A stretch of 23,772 nucleotides of DNA, taken from an uncultured Rhodocyclaceae bacterium. Lineage in GTDB: Bacteria > Pseudomonadota > Gammaproteobacteria > Burkholderiales > Rhodocyclaceae. Positions 1 to 7,855 of this stretch are shown here, in pieces; within the stretch, counting starts at the first letter, position 1, and each line of letters begins with the position of its first letter. The position numbers and the translations under genes were made by a program. The DNA lies in NCBI GenBank assembly GCA_900549295.1, contig URNG01000043.1:1-23772 (forward strand), read 5' to 3'. Below the pieces are notes generated by a model, which saw only the letters and a program-made list of their open reading frames with translations, did no database searches and had not been told where the DNA came from.

Positions 1-1
1 T

Positions 2-679
2 GGACTGGCCAATCGCGTGCTCGCCAGAATCGCCACCCGGGTGGCGACAGGTTTTCCCGACGTGCTGCCCGCCGGCGAATGGCTGGGTAATCCGGTGCGC
101 CCGGAGATTGCCGGTCTGGCTGCGCCGGCCGAACGCTTTGCCGGGCGCGATGGTGCCTTGCGGCTGCTGGTCATCGGCGGCAGCCTCGGGGCGCAGGCGC
201 TCAACGAGCGCGTGCCGAAAGGCATGGCCGAACTGGCGTCCGGGCAGTTGCCGCAGATCGTGCATCAGGCCGGCGAGAAACATATTGCCGCGTTGGAAGC
301 GGCCTATGCCGAGGCTGGTGTGAGCGCCCACTGCGTGCCTTTCATTGAAGACATGGCCGGCGCCTATGCCTGGGCCGATCTGGTGATCTGCCGGGCTGGC
401 GCGCTGACCGTGGCGGAACTGGCGGCGGCCGGCGTGGCCAGCATTCTGGTGCCTTTCCCGCATGCGGTGGACGACCACCAGACGGGGAACGCGCGCTTTC
501 TCGTCAATGTGGGCGGCGCCTTCCTGCTGCCGCAAAACGAATTGACGCCGCACAGCATCGCCCTCATGCGCAATTACTCGCGCAGCCAGTTGCTGGAAAT
601 GGCCGAAAAGGCGCGCGGCTTGGCTAAACCGGATGCCACTCGGGACGTGGCGCAACTTTGCAGTGAAGTGGCACGATGA
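2..679 (+). CDS. murG: MurG, lipid II-forming GlcNAc transferase (5' end outside window)
   Basis: This is the C-terminal two thirds of MurG, the peripheral inner-membrane glycosyltransferase that adds GlcNAc from UDP-GlcNAc to lipid I, giving lipid II. The frame is open from base 2 and the protein clearly begins upstream, since the first visible residues (GLANRVLARIATRV) match the middle of MurG. Visible family motifs are GNPVR, the GGSLGAQALNE loop that opens the C-terminal Rossmann domain, and CRAGALTVAELAAAG with VPFPHAVDDHQ, the UDP-GlcNAc-binding region. The stop codon overlaps the murC start (ATGA), which implies translational coupling in the cell-wall operon. The GTG at 17 is internal and is not a start. 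Confidence 0.96.
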   Translation, partial: GLANRVLARIATRVATGFPDVLPAGEWLGNPVRPEIAGLAAPAERFAGRDGALRLLVIGGSLGAQALNERVPKGMAELASGQLPQIVHQAGEKHIAALEAAYAEAGVSAHCVPFIEDMAGAYAWADLVICRAGALTVAELAAAGVASILVPFPHAVDDHQTGNARFLVNVGGAFLLPQNELTPHSIALMRNYSRSQLLEMAEKARGLAKPDATRDVAQLCSEVAR

Positions 680-2064
680 AACATAAAGTCAAACATATCC
701 ATTTCGTCGGCATCGGTGGCTCAGGCATGAGCGGCATTGCCGAAGTGCTCGCTCACCTCGACTACACGGTAAGCGGTTCCGACTTGCAGGCGAGCGCCAC
801 CACGCGCCGCCTGGAGGCGGAAGGCGTGCGCGTTGCCATCGGCCATGCCGCCGAAAACATCGCCGGGGCCGACGCCGTGGTGACGTCCACCGCCGTCAAG
901 GAAGACAACCCGGAAGTCGTTGCAGCCCGCGAAAAACGCATTCCCATCGTGCCGCGCGCCCTGATGCTGGCCGAACTGATGCGCCTGAAGCAAGGCATTG
1001 CCATCGCCGGCACGCATGGCAAGACCACCACCACCAGTCTGGCTACCAGCGTGTTGGCCGAGGGCGGCTTCGATCCGACTTTCGTCATCGGTGGCCGCCT
1101 GAATGCCGCCGGGGCCAACGCCAAGCTGGGCGCGGGCGATTTTCTGGTGGCCGAGGCCGACGAATCGGATGCGTCCTTCCTCTTTTTGTCGCCGGTGATT
1201 TCAGTCGTCACCAACATCGACGCCGATCACATGGAAACCTACGGCCATGATTTCGAGCGCCTGAAAAACGCCTTCGTCGATTTCCTCAACCGCCTGCCGT
1301 TTTATGGCGTGGCGGTGCTGTGCGCCGACAACCCGCACGTGCGCGAAATCATGCCGCGCGTGACGCGCCAGATCATCACCTACGGCTTCACCCCGGATTG
1401 CAACGTCTACGCCAAGGACGTGGTGGCGGATCACGGCCGCATGCACTTCACCTGCGTGCGGGTCAATGGCACGACCAGCGAAATGCCGATCACGCTGAAC
1501 GTACCTGGCGAACACAATGTGCTGAACGCGCTGGCGGCCATCGCCGTCGGCACCGAAACCGGCGTGGACGATGCGGCCATTGCCCGGGCGCTGGCCGAAT
1601 TCAAGGGCGTGGGCCGGCGCTTTCACCGCTATGGCGAAATCGCCCTGCCGGCGGGCGGGCAGATCACCGTGGTGGACGATTATGGGCACCACCCGGTGGA
1701 AATGGCGGCGACGCTCGCAGCCGCGCGCGGTGCCTTTCCGGGCCGGCGGCTGCTGCTGGCTTTCCAGCCGCACCGCTACACGCGCACCCGCGATTGCTTT
1801 GAGGATTTCGTCAAGGTCCTGTCCACCGTCGATGCGCTATGCCTGGCGGAAGTCTACGCCGCCGGCGAGGCCCCCATCGTCGCGGCGGATGGCCGCTCCC
1901 TGGCACGCGCCTTGCGTGTGATGGGCAAGGTGGAGCCCGTGTTCGTCGAAGACATCGCGGCCATGCCGCAAACGATTCTGGATGTCGCCCGCGATGGCGA
2001 CGTCGTATTGACCATGGGTGCCGGCTCCATCGGCGCGGTGCCCGGCAAGCTGGTGGAAATGTGA
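676..2064 (+). CDS. murC: MurC, UDP-N-acetylmuramate--L-alanine ligase
   Basis: MurC is the cytoplasmic Mur ligase that attaches L-Ala to UDP-MurNAc with ATP, the first step of stem-peptide synthesis. The 462-residue length is normal. The N-terminal UDP-binding Rossmann domain starts with HFVGIGGSGMSGIAEVL (about residues 9-25). The ATP-binding P-loop GTHGKTTTT is at residues 112-120, followed by the DESDASFL and TNIDADH Mur-ligase motifs and by VDDYGHHPVE in the C-terminal domain. The start overlaps the murG stop by four bases (ATGA), and the stop overlaps the ddl start by one base (TGATG). murB, which sits between murC and ddl in some relatives, is absent from this stretch. Confidence 0.98.
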   Translation: MKHKVKHIHFVGIGGSGMSGIAEVLAHLDYTVSGSDLQASATTRRLEAEGVRVAIGHAAENIAGADAVVTSTAVKEDNPEVVAAREKRIPIVPRALMLAELMRLKQGIAIAGTHGKTTTTSLATSVLAEGGFDPTFVIGGRLNAAGANAKLGAGDFLVAEADESDASFLFLSPVISVVTNIDADHMETYGHDFERLKNAFVDFLNRLPFYGVAVLCADNPHVREIMPRVTRQIITYGFTPDCNVYAKDVVADHGRMHFTCVRVNGTTSEMPITLNVPGEHNVLNALAAIAVGTETGVDDAAIARALAEFKGVGRRFHRYGEIALPAGGQITVVDDYGHHPVEMAATLAAARGAFPGRRLLLAFQPHRYTRTRDCFEDFVKVLSTVDALCLAEVYAAGEAPIVAADGRSLARALRVMGKVEPVFVEDIAAMPQTILDVARDGDVVLTMGAGSIGAVPGKLVEM

Positions 2065-2978
2065 TGACTGCAACGATGAATTTTGGCAAGGTCGCCGTGC
2101 TCTTCGGCGGCACTTCCGGCGAGCGCGAAGTGTCGCTCAACAGCGGTGGCCGGGTGCTGGCCGCGCTGCAAGGGCAGGGGATCGACGCGCATCCCTTCGA
2201 TCCGGCCAACCAGGCGCTGACGGAACTGGCCGGCTTCGACCGCGCTTTCATCGCCCTGCATGGTCGGCACGGCGAGGATGGCACCATCCAGGGCGCGCTT
2301 GAACTCCTGCACATTCCCTACACCGGCCCCGGTGTGCTGGCCTCCGCGCTGGCGATGGACAAGTGGCGCAGCAAGCTGGTGTGGCAGGCGGCGGGTCTGC
2401 CGGTGCCTGCCTACACGTTATTGACGGCAGAGAGCGATTTCGCCGCCGTCGAGCGCAGCCTCGGCTTGCCCCTGTTCGTGAAACCGGCGCGCGAGGGATC
2501 GTCCATCGGCGTGAGCAAGGTCAAAGCGCCGGGCGAGCTGGCCGCAGCCTGGGCGGAAGCCGCCCGCCATGATCCGCTGGTGATCGCCGAGCAGGCAATT
2601 CTCGGCGGTGAATACACGGTCGGCATCATCGGCGATGACAGTCTGCCCATCGTCAAGATCGAACCGGCGAGCGAGTGGTACGACTACGAAGCGAAATACA
2701 ACCGCGACGACACCGCCTACCGCTGCCCCTGTGGCCTGTCCGAGGAAAAGGAAACGCAGATTCGCGCCGAGGCGCTGCGGGCTTTCCGCGTGCTGGGCGG
2801 GCGCGGCTGGGGGCGGGTGGATTTTCTGATGGATGCCGCCGGGCAGCACTATTTTCTCGAAGCCAACACGGCACCGGGCATGACCGATCACTCGCTGGTG
2901 CCGATGGCGGCGCGGGTGGCCGGCCTGGAATACCCGGCATTGGTGCGCCGGGTGCTCGAACTCGCGGCGAACGACTGA
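2064..2978 (+). CDS. ddl: D-alanine--D-alanine ligase
   Basis: This ATP-grasp ligase makes D-Ala-D-Ala for the peptidoglycan stem peptide. I start it at ATG 2064, which overlaps the murC stop and gives 304 residues, close to DdlB of E. coli. A second ATG at 2076 is possible. The frame stays open far upstream inside murC, but that part is Arg-rich out-of-frame translation. Landmarks are GGTSGEREVSLNSGG (residues 15-29, with the D-Ala-contacting Glu at 20), HGRHGEDGTIQG (66-77), VKPAREGSSIGVSKV (139-153), the lid-loop segment EWYDYEAKY (204-212), and the Mg/ATP site FLEANTAPGMTDHS (264-277). The paralogue (ddlA or ddlB type) cannot be decided from the sequence, although the position in the cluster is that of ddlB. 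Confidence 0.96.
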   Translation: MTATMNFGKVAVLFGGTSGEREVSLNSGGRVLAALQGQGIDAHPFDPANQALTELAGFDRAFIALHGRHGEDGTIQGALELLHIPYTGPGVLASALAMDKWRSKLVWQAAGLPVPAYTLLTAESDFAAVERSLGLPLFVKPAREGSSIGVSKVKAPGELAAAWAEAARHDPLVIAEQAILGGEYTVGIIGDDSLPIVKIEPASEWYDYEAKYNRDDTAYRCPCGLSEEKETQIRAEALRAFRVLGGRGWGRVDFLMDAAGQHYFLEANTAPGMTDHSLVPMAARVAGLEYPALVRRVLELAAND

Positions 2979-2986
2979 GGTAATGA

Positions 2987-3739
2987 ATGTGGCACAAACC
3001 GCAACTGCTCAACACCCTGGCCGACCTGCTCTTTCTGGTCGGCGCTGCGGCGCTGCTGGCCGCCGGCGCGGTGTGGCTGGTGCGCGTGCCGGCCTTGCCG
3101 GTGCAGCAGGTGGTGTTCGAGACGCCCTTGCAGCATACGCGGCGTGGCGAAATCGAGCAGGTCTTGCCGGGCAGCCTGCGTGGCAATTTCTTTACCCTGG
3201 ATGTGAACAACGTGCGCCAGGCTTTGCTGCAACTGCCCTGGGTGCGCTCGGCGCAGGTGCGCCGCCAGTGGCCGTCGGGGCTCACGGTGCAGGTCGAGGA
3301 GCATCAGCCGATCGCGCGCTGGGGCGAAGGCCATGCCGAAATGATCAACGGGCATGGCGAGGTGTTCGCGGCGCTCATGCCGGAACAGGAAATGCGCCGG
3401 CTGCCCTTGTTGCAGGGGCCGAGCGGCACGTCGCGGCAGGTGCTGGAGCGCTTCGTGGCGTTCCGCGAGATGTTTGCCGCCGTGGGCGAGACGCCGGTGC
3501 AGTTGAGCCTGTCATCGCGGCTGGCATGGCAGTTGACGCTGGCCAACGGGATGCGCGTCGAGATCGGGCGCGAGCATCCGAAATGGCCGGTGGAAGGGCG
3601 TCTGCAGCGTTTCGTCGAGGTGTACGAGAAAGAGATGGCGGCGCTGGCGGTCCGGCCGGCGGTGGTCGATCTGCGCTATCCGAACGGATTTGCAATCAAG
3701 GTCGCGGCAGCGGACGCCGCGAAAGCGAAGGGAAAGTAA
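2987..3739 (+). CDS. ftsQ: FtsQ, divisome membrane protein with POTRA domain
   Basis: FtsQ is the bitopic inner-membrane divisome protein that joins FtsB/FtsL to the earlier ring proteins. The 250-residue product has a short cytoplasmic N-terminus, one hydrophobic helix (about residues 12-33) and a periplasmic POTRA domain (about 38-106) including GNFFTLDVNNVRQALLQLPW and VRRQWPSGLTVQVEEHQP. An FtsQ beta domain follows. The ATG at 2987 is chosen because GAGG at 2977-2980 sits 6 bases upstream. An ATG at 2983 opens a different, Ala/Gly/Arg-rich frame of 254 codons with no family features. The gene lies between ddl and ftsA, as in the standard division cluster. Confidence 0.95.
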   Translation: MWHKPQLLNTLADLLFLVGAAALLAAGAVWLVRVPALPVQQVVFETPLQHTRRGEIEQVLPGSLRGNFFTLDVNNVRQALLQLPWVRSAQVRRQWPSGLTVQVEEHQPIARWGEGHAEMINGHGEVFAALMPEQEMRRLPLLQGPSGTSRQVLERFVAFREMFAAVGETPVQLSLSSRLAWQLTLANGMRVEIGREHPKWPVEGRLQRFVEVYEKEMAALAVRPAVVDLRYPNGFAIKVAAADAAKAKGK

Positions 3740-3743
3740 GCAC

Positions 3744-4973
3744 ATGAGCAGGGACAACAAGGACCTGGTGGTTGGCCTGGACATCGGCACCTCGCGCGTC
3801 ATCGCGCTGGTCGCCGATCTCGATCAGGAAGGGCGGTTGAACGTCATCGGCGTCGGCTCGCAGGAGTCGCGTGGCCTGAAAAAAGGCGCGGTGGTGAATA
3901 TCGAAGAGGCGGTGCACACCATCAGCCGGGTGATCCAGGAGGTCGAACTGATGGCCGACTGCAAGGTCAGCCATGTGTACACCGGCATTGCCGGCAGCCA
4001 CATCAAGAGTTTCAACTCGAACGGCATGGTGGCGATCAAGGACAAGGAAGTGACCCAGGCCGACGTCGAGCGCGTGATCGAAACGGCGCGCGCCATGCCG
4101 ATTCCGGCCGAGCAGGAAATTCTCCACATCCTCACCCAGGAGTTCGTCATCGACGGCCAGGACAGCATCCGCGAGCCGATCGGCATGAGCGGCATGCGCC
4201 TGGAAGTGAAGACGCACATCGTCACCGGCGCGGTGTCGGCGGCGCAGAACATCGTCAAGTGCGTGCGCCGCTGCGGGCTGGAAGCCAACGATCTGGTGCT
4301 GCAACCGCTGGCTTCCAGCTACGCGGTGCTGTCGGAGGATGAAAAAGACCTGGGTGTCTGCCTGATCGACATCGGCGGCGGCACCACCGACATCGCGGTG
4401 TGGACGCAGGGTGCGATCCGCCATACCTCGGTGATTCCCATTGCTGGCGATCAGGTGACGAACGACATTGCGATGGCGCTGCGCACGCCGACCCGTGAGG
4501 CGGAGGACATCAAGATCCGCTTCGGCTGCGCCCTGTCGGAAATGGCCGACCCGGCGGAAAGCATCGACGTCGCCGGCGTGGACGACCGCCCCAGCCGCAA
4601 GCTGAGCCGGCGCGCCCTGGCCGACGTGATCCAGCCGCGCGTCGAGGAGTTGTTCGAGCTGATCCAGCACGAGCTGCGCCGGGCAGGTTTCGAGGACGTG
4701 CTGTCGTCCGGCATCGTCCTCACCGGCGGGGCCAGTGCCATGCCGGGCATGGTCGAACTGGGCGAGGAAATCTTCCACATGCCGGTGCGCCTGGGCAACC
4801 CGAAATACAACGGCAGTCTGGCCGACGTGGTGCAAAGCCCGCGCTTTTCCACCGCTTTCGGTTTGCTGCTGGAAGCGCAGACGCAGCGCCGGCGCGGCCA
4901 GAAGATTCAGGAAAAACGCGGCGTCACCGACGTTTTTTCCAGCATGAAGCAGTGGTTTGCCAAGAATTTCTGA
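3744..4973 (+). CDS. ftsA: FtsA, actin-like membrane tether of FtsZ
   Basis: FtsA is the actin-fold ATPase that anchors FtsZ filaments to the inner membrane and recruits later divisome proteins. The ATG at 3744 gives 409 residues starting MSRDNKDLVVGLDIGTS. The frame is open from 3690, but that extension overlaps the end of ftsQ and is basic junk, while a purine-rich ribosome site (AAGGGAAAG) precedes 3744. Nucleotide-binding motifs are DIGTS (13-17) and DIGGGTTD (209-216), plus VLTGGASAMPGM near the C-terminal side. The last dozen residues (SSMKQWFAKNF) form the amphipathic membrane-targeting helix typical of FtsA, so the protein is complete at both ends. Confidence 0.97.
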   Translation: MSRDNKDLVVGLDIGTSRVIALVADLDQEGRLNVIGVGSQESRGLKKGAVVNIEEAVHTISRVIQEVELMADCKVSHVYTGIAGSHIKSFNSNGMVAIKDKEVTQADVERVIETARAMPIPAEQEILHILTQEFVIDGQDSIREPIGMSGMRLEVKTHIVTGAVSAAQNIVKCVRRCGLEANDLVLQPLASSYAVLSEDEKDLGVCLIDIGGGTTDIAVWTQGAIRHTSVIPIAGDQVTNDIAMALRTPTREAEDIKIRFGCALSEMADPAESIDVAGVDDRPSRKLSRRALADVIQPRVEELFELIQHELRRAGFEDVLSSGIVLTGGASAMPGMVELGEEIFHMPVRLGNPKYNGSLADVVQSPRFSTAFGLLLEAQTQRRRGQKIQEKRGVTDVFSSMKQWFAKNF

Positions 4974-5004
4974 TTTTTCAACGGTTTTTTCAGAGGAGGT
5001 CGTT

Positions 5005-6183
5005 ATGTTTGAGATCATTGACAAGGACGAGTCGCAGGGCACCATCATCAAGGTGTTCGGCGTGGGTGGTGCGGGCGGCAACGCCATCGAGCACATGATT
5101 CGTGAAGGTGTGAGCGGCGTCGAGTTCATCGCCGCCAACACCGACGCGCAGGCGCTGGCGCGCAACGCCGCAGCGTCCAAGCTGTCGCTCGGCAAGAGCG
5201 GCCTGGGCGCGGGGGCCAAGCCGGAAGCTGGCAAGGCCGCGGCGGAAGCGCATCGCGACGAGATCCGCGCCCAGCTCGAAGGCGCGCACATGGCTTTCAT
5301 CACCGCCGGCATGGGCGGCGGCACCGGCACCGGCGCTGCACCCGTGGTGGCCGAAGTGGCCCGCGAAATGGGCGTGCTGACGGTGGGCGTGGTGACCAAA
5401 CCGTTCAGCTTCGAGGGCGGGCGGCGCATGAAATCGGCGGAAGCTGGGATCGCCGAATTCGCCAAGCACGTCGATTCGCTGATCGTCATCCTCAACGACA
5501 AGCTGATGGAAGTGATGGGCGACGACGCCGACGTCGACGACTGCTTCCGCGCCGCCGACGATGTGCTGAAGAACGCGGTGGGCGGGATCGCCGAAATCAT
5601 CACCTACCCGGGCCTGATCAACGTCGACTTCGAGGACGTGCGCACCGTGATGGGCGAAATGGGTCGCGCCATGATGGGTTCGGCCGCCGCTTCCGGCGTC
5701 GATCGCGCCCGCATCGCCGCCGAGCAGGCGGTGGCTTCGCCGCTGCTGGAAGGTATCAATCTTTCCGGCGCGCGCGGCGTGCTGGTCAACATCACCGCCA
5801 CCAAGGGCAACCTCAAGATGAAGGAAGTCAACGAGGTGATGAACACGGTGAAAGCCTTCACCGCCGAGGACGCGCACGTGATTTTCGGCGCGGTGTACGA
5901 CGAACTGATGGGCGACGCCCTGCGCGTCACCGTGGTCGCCACGGGTCTGGGGCAGGCGGCAGCGAAGCGGCAGAGCTTCGAAGTCATCAACACGCCGATC
6001 ATCGAAGCGGTGGCGACCGGCACCTACGATGCGGTTGCCTACGGCAACGGCACGCCGGACTTCAACCAGATGGCGGACGTGCCGGCCGTGGTCAGGAAGC
6101 GCAATGTGACGGTGGAAGCGCTCGCCAACAGCGGCGTCGATCGCTACGACATCCCAGCCTTCCTGCGCAAACAGGCGGACTGA
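5005..6183 (+). CDS. ftsZ: FtsZ, tubulin-like cell-division GTPase
   Basis: FtsZ polymerises into the Z-ring that positions and drives cytokinesis. The start is ATG 5005, with a very strong Shine-Dalgarno site AGGAGGT at 4994-5000, giving 392 residues. The open frame extends back to 4957 inside ftsA, but that part is not FtsZ. The tubulin signature GGGTGTG is at residues 104-110, and the T7-loop catalytic motif NVDFED at 206-211. A short variable linker is followed by the conserved C-terminal peptide DIPAFLRKQAD (382-392), which binds FtsA and other partners. It is 31 bases downstream of ftsA. A perfect inverted repeat lies between it and lpxC. Confidence 0.99.
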   Translation: MFEIIDKDESQGTIIKVFGVGGAGGNAIEHMIREGVSGVEFIAANTDAQALARNAAASKLSLGKSGLGAGAKPEAGKAAAEAHRDEIRAQLEGAHMAFITAGMGGGTGTGAAPVVAEVAREMGVLTVGVVTKPFSFEGGRRMKSAEAGIAEFAKHVDSLIVILNDKLMEVMGDDADVDDCFRAADDVLKNAVGGIAEIITYPGLINVDFEDVRTVMGEMGRAMMGSAAASGVDRARIAAEQAVASPLLEGINLSGARGVLVNITATKGNLKMKEVNEVMNTVKAFTAEDAHVIFGAVYDELMGDALRVTVVATGLGQAAAKRQSFEVINTPIIEAVATGTYDAVAYGNGTPDFNQMADVPAVVRKRNVTVEALANSGVDRYDIPAFLRKQAD

Positions 6184-6217
6184 CGCGGCGAAAAACGCTT
6201 TGCCTCTGAAAAAAGGT

Positions 6218-6246
6218 GGCGGTGCATTGTGATAAAATGCACCGCC
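6218..6246 (+). promoter_or_regulatory. Perfect inverted repeat around a -10-like box, ftsZ-lpxC intergenic
   Basis: GGCGGTGCATT (6218-6228) and AATGCACCGCC (6236-6246) are exact reverse complements separated by GTGATAA. The spacer region reads TGTGATAAAAT, which resembles an extended -10 promoter element (TG at 6228-6229, GATAAA at 6231-6236, or TAAAAT at 6233-6238). No good -35 box is visible at the right distance. The downstream sequence (TTCCCTGTTTATT) is only weakly T-rich, so this is not a textbook terminator. It could be a hairpin ending or attenuating ftsZ transcription, an operator overlapping an lpxC promoter, or both. Confidence 0.55.
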
Positions 6247-6294
6247 TTCCCTGTTTATTCAACAAGTTAAATATCTTCCAGCGAATTTTCCACG

Positions 6295-7209
6295 ATGCTC
6301 AAACAGCGCACCCTGAAAACCGTGACTCGCGCCTCCGGCGTGGGCCTGCACGGCGGCGTCAAGGTCAATCTGACGCTGCGCCCGGCGGCGCCGGATACTG
6401 GCATCGTGTTCCGGCGGGTGGATCTGCCCGAGCCGGTGGACATTCCCGCTCAGGCCATGCTGATCGGCGACACGCGCATGTGTTCCTGCCTGGAAAAGGA
6501 CGGCGTCAAGGTCGGTACCATCGAGCACCTGATGTCGGCCCTGTGCGGACTGGGCATCGACAACGCCTGGATCGACCTGGATGCGCCGGAGGTCCCGATT
6601 CTCGACGGCTCGGCCGCGCCCTTCGTGTTTCTCATCCAGTCGGCGGGCATCGAAGAACAGAATGCGCCCAAGAAATTCATCCGCGTCACCCGGCCGATCG
6701 AAGTCAGCGACGGCGACAAGTGGGCGCGGTTCACGCCGTATGACGGCTATCGCCTGAGTTTTTCCATCGTCTTCAAGCACCCGGCCATCGACAAATCGGC
6801 GCAGGAAGCGACGATCGATTTTGCCGAACAATCCTACGTGCGCGAAGTCTCGCGCGCGCGCACCTTCGGCTTCATGCAGGAAGTCGAATACCTGCGCGAG
6901 CATGGGCTGGCCTTGGGCGGCGGTCTGGAAAACGCCATTGTCCTCGACGAATACCGCGTGCTGAATCTGGACGGCCTGCGCTACAGCGACGAATTCGTCA
7001 AACACAAGATTCTCGATGCGGTGGGCGATCTCTACCTGCTTGGCCACCCGCTGCTGGCCGACTACGCCTCGCACAAGGGCGGCCACGCGCTCAACAACCA
7101 GCTTGCGCGTACGCTGCTGGAAACCCGGGATGCCTGGGAACTGGTCAGTTTCGATGCGGACGACAAAGCGCCGCAAGGTGTGATGCGCTGGCTGGCGCAA
7201 GCGGCCTGA
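6295..7209 (+). CDS. lpxC: LpxC, UDP-3-O-acyl-GlcNAc deacetylase
   Basis: LpxC is the zinc-dependent deacetylase that catalyses the committed step of lipid A synthesis in the cytoplasm. The product is 304 residues, the usual length, beginning MLKQRTLKTVTRASGVGLHGG. Zinc ligands are visible as His78 (in TIEHLMSALCGLGIDN) and His237 with Asp241 (in VKHKILDAVGDLYLLG). The catalytic His264 lies in SHKGGHALNN. The start has no strong Shine-Dalgarno site. lpxC closes the division cluster after ftsZ, as in many beta- and gammaproteobacteria, and is separated from ftsZ by 111 bases holding an inverted repeat with promoter-like content. Confidence 0.98.
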   Translation: MLKQRTLKTVTRASGVGLHGGVKVNLTLRPAAPDTGIVFRRVDLPEPVDIPAQAMLIGDTRMCSCLEKDGVKVGTIEHLMSALCGLGIDNAWIDLDAPEVPILDGSAAPFVFLIQSAGIEEQNAPKKFIRVTRPIEVSDGDKWARFTPYDGYRLSFSIVFKHPAIDKSAQEATIDFAEQSYVREVSRARTFGFMQEVEYLREHGLALGGGLENAIVLDEYRVLNLDGLRYSDEFVKHKILDAVGDLYLLGHPLLADYASHKGGHALNNQLARTLLETRDAWELVSFDADDKAPQGVMRWLAQAA

Positions 7210-7230
7210 TACGCGCCGCGAGCACCGGGC

Positions 7231-7419
7231 ATGTGGTTTCTCCGCCTCCTCGCCGTCGTCCTCCTGATTGCCCTGGGGTCGGGTTTCCTGCTTTACGTAT
7301 TTACCGGTAAACGCGCCTATCTCGCCTTCAGCGGCCGCCTCCTGCGTTACGGCCTGGTTTTTGCGCTGGCTGTGTTTGCGCTGATGTTTCTCGAGCGCCT
7401 GGCGATCATTCCGCTCTAG
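7231..7419 (+). CDS. Small two-helix membrane protein, unknown function
   Basis: This is a 62-residue, very hydrophobic protein with two predicted membrane helices (about residues 3-24 and 40-58), joined by a basic loop (GKRAYLAFSGRLLRYG). It starts 21 bases after lpxC and probably shares its transcript, although no strong ribosome site is visible. I do not recognise a named family. Its last 14 bases overlap the end of the convergent dciA gene. The alternation of helix, basic loop and helix, together with the position right after lpxC, supports a real gene rather than a chance frame. Any role in the envelope would be a guess from the neighbourhood. Confidence 0.75.
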   Translation: MWFLRLLAVVLLIALGSGFLLYVFTGKRAYLAFSGRLLRYGLVFALAVFALMFLERLAIIPL

Positions 7420-7840
7420 CACAGCGGCGTAACAATGTCTCCAGGGCACGGCGCAATTCGCCCTCGGGGAGAGTCTTGCTGGTGTGCTCCAGCGTTTCCA
7501 CACCGCGTCGGGAAATGGGTTTCAGGGTGGAACTCATTGATCGAAAAGGCGTTTGCTGGGGTTGTACTTTGATTTCGATCTCGCTACACTCGGTCCCCTC
7601 AAAAGATAATTTGCTACAAAGTCGTTGCCCCATCTGACGCAGTTTTACAGCAACTGCGCCGTTTTCAGCCAGGATGACGATTTTTCCCGACCGAAAATTG
7701 GCAACGCGCGCCGTGCTGGCGAGCGAGCCAGGGGCCGCAGCCGCGAAGCGGCGCGACAATTCGGCGAGCAGGCGGGCATGGCGTAACAGCCGGCTGGCCG
7801 TGGCATCGGTGCTCAGGAAGTGTTCGGGCGCTTGATACAT
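7406..7840 (-). CDS. dciA: DciA-type helicase-loading protein (DUF721)
   Basis: The 144-residue product has the features I associate with the DUF721/DciA family: a helical N-terminus (about residues 14-34) followed by a KH-like fold (about 35-95, including VANFRSGKIVILAENGAVAVKLRQMGQRL). DciA is the ancestral bacterial factor that helps load the replicative helicase DnaB in species lacking DnaC. In Pseudomonas the dciA gene also lies between lpxC and an M23 peptidase/secA pair, so the location supports the call. No Shine-Dalgarno site is visible before ATG 7840 on the minus strand. The gene converges on the small membrane protein gene with a 14-bp overlap, and its start is 15 bp from the divergent peptidase start. 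Confidence 0.85.
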   Translation of the reverse strand: MYQAPEHFLSTDATASRLLRHARLLAELSRRFAAAAPGSLASTARVANFRSGKIVILAENGAVAVKLRQMGQRLCSKLSFEGTECSEIEIKVQPQQTPFRSMSSTLKPISRRGVETLEHTSKTLPEGELRRALETLLRRCARAE

Positions 7841-7855
7841 GAAGAGGAGACTTTT

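Noticed and set aside
2983..3747. A 254-codon plus-strand frame almost coextensive with ftsQ
   Set aside because: It is Ala/Gly/Arg-rich with no features, while the neighbouring frame encodes a clear FtsQ with membrane helix and POTRA domain and a better spaced ribosome site.
3696..5603. A 635-codon minus-strand frame across ftsA and ftsZ
   Set aside because: It is antisense to two certain genes and its composition is that of a shadow frame.
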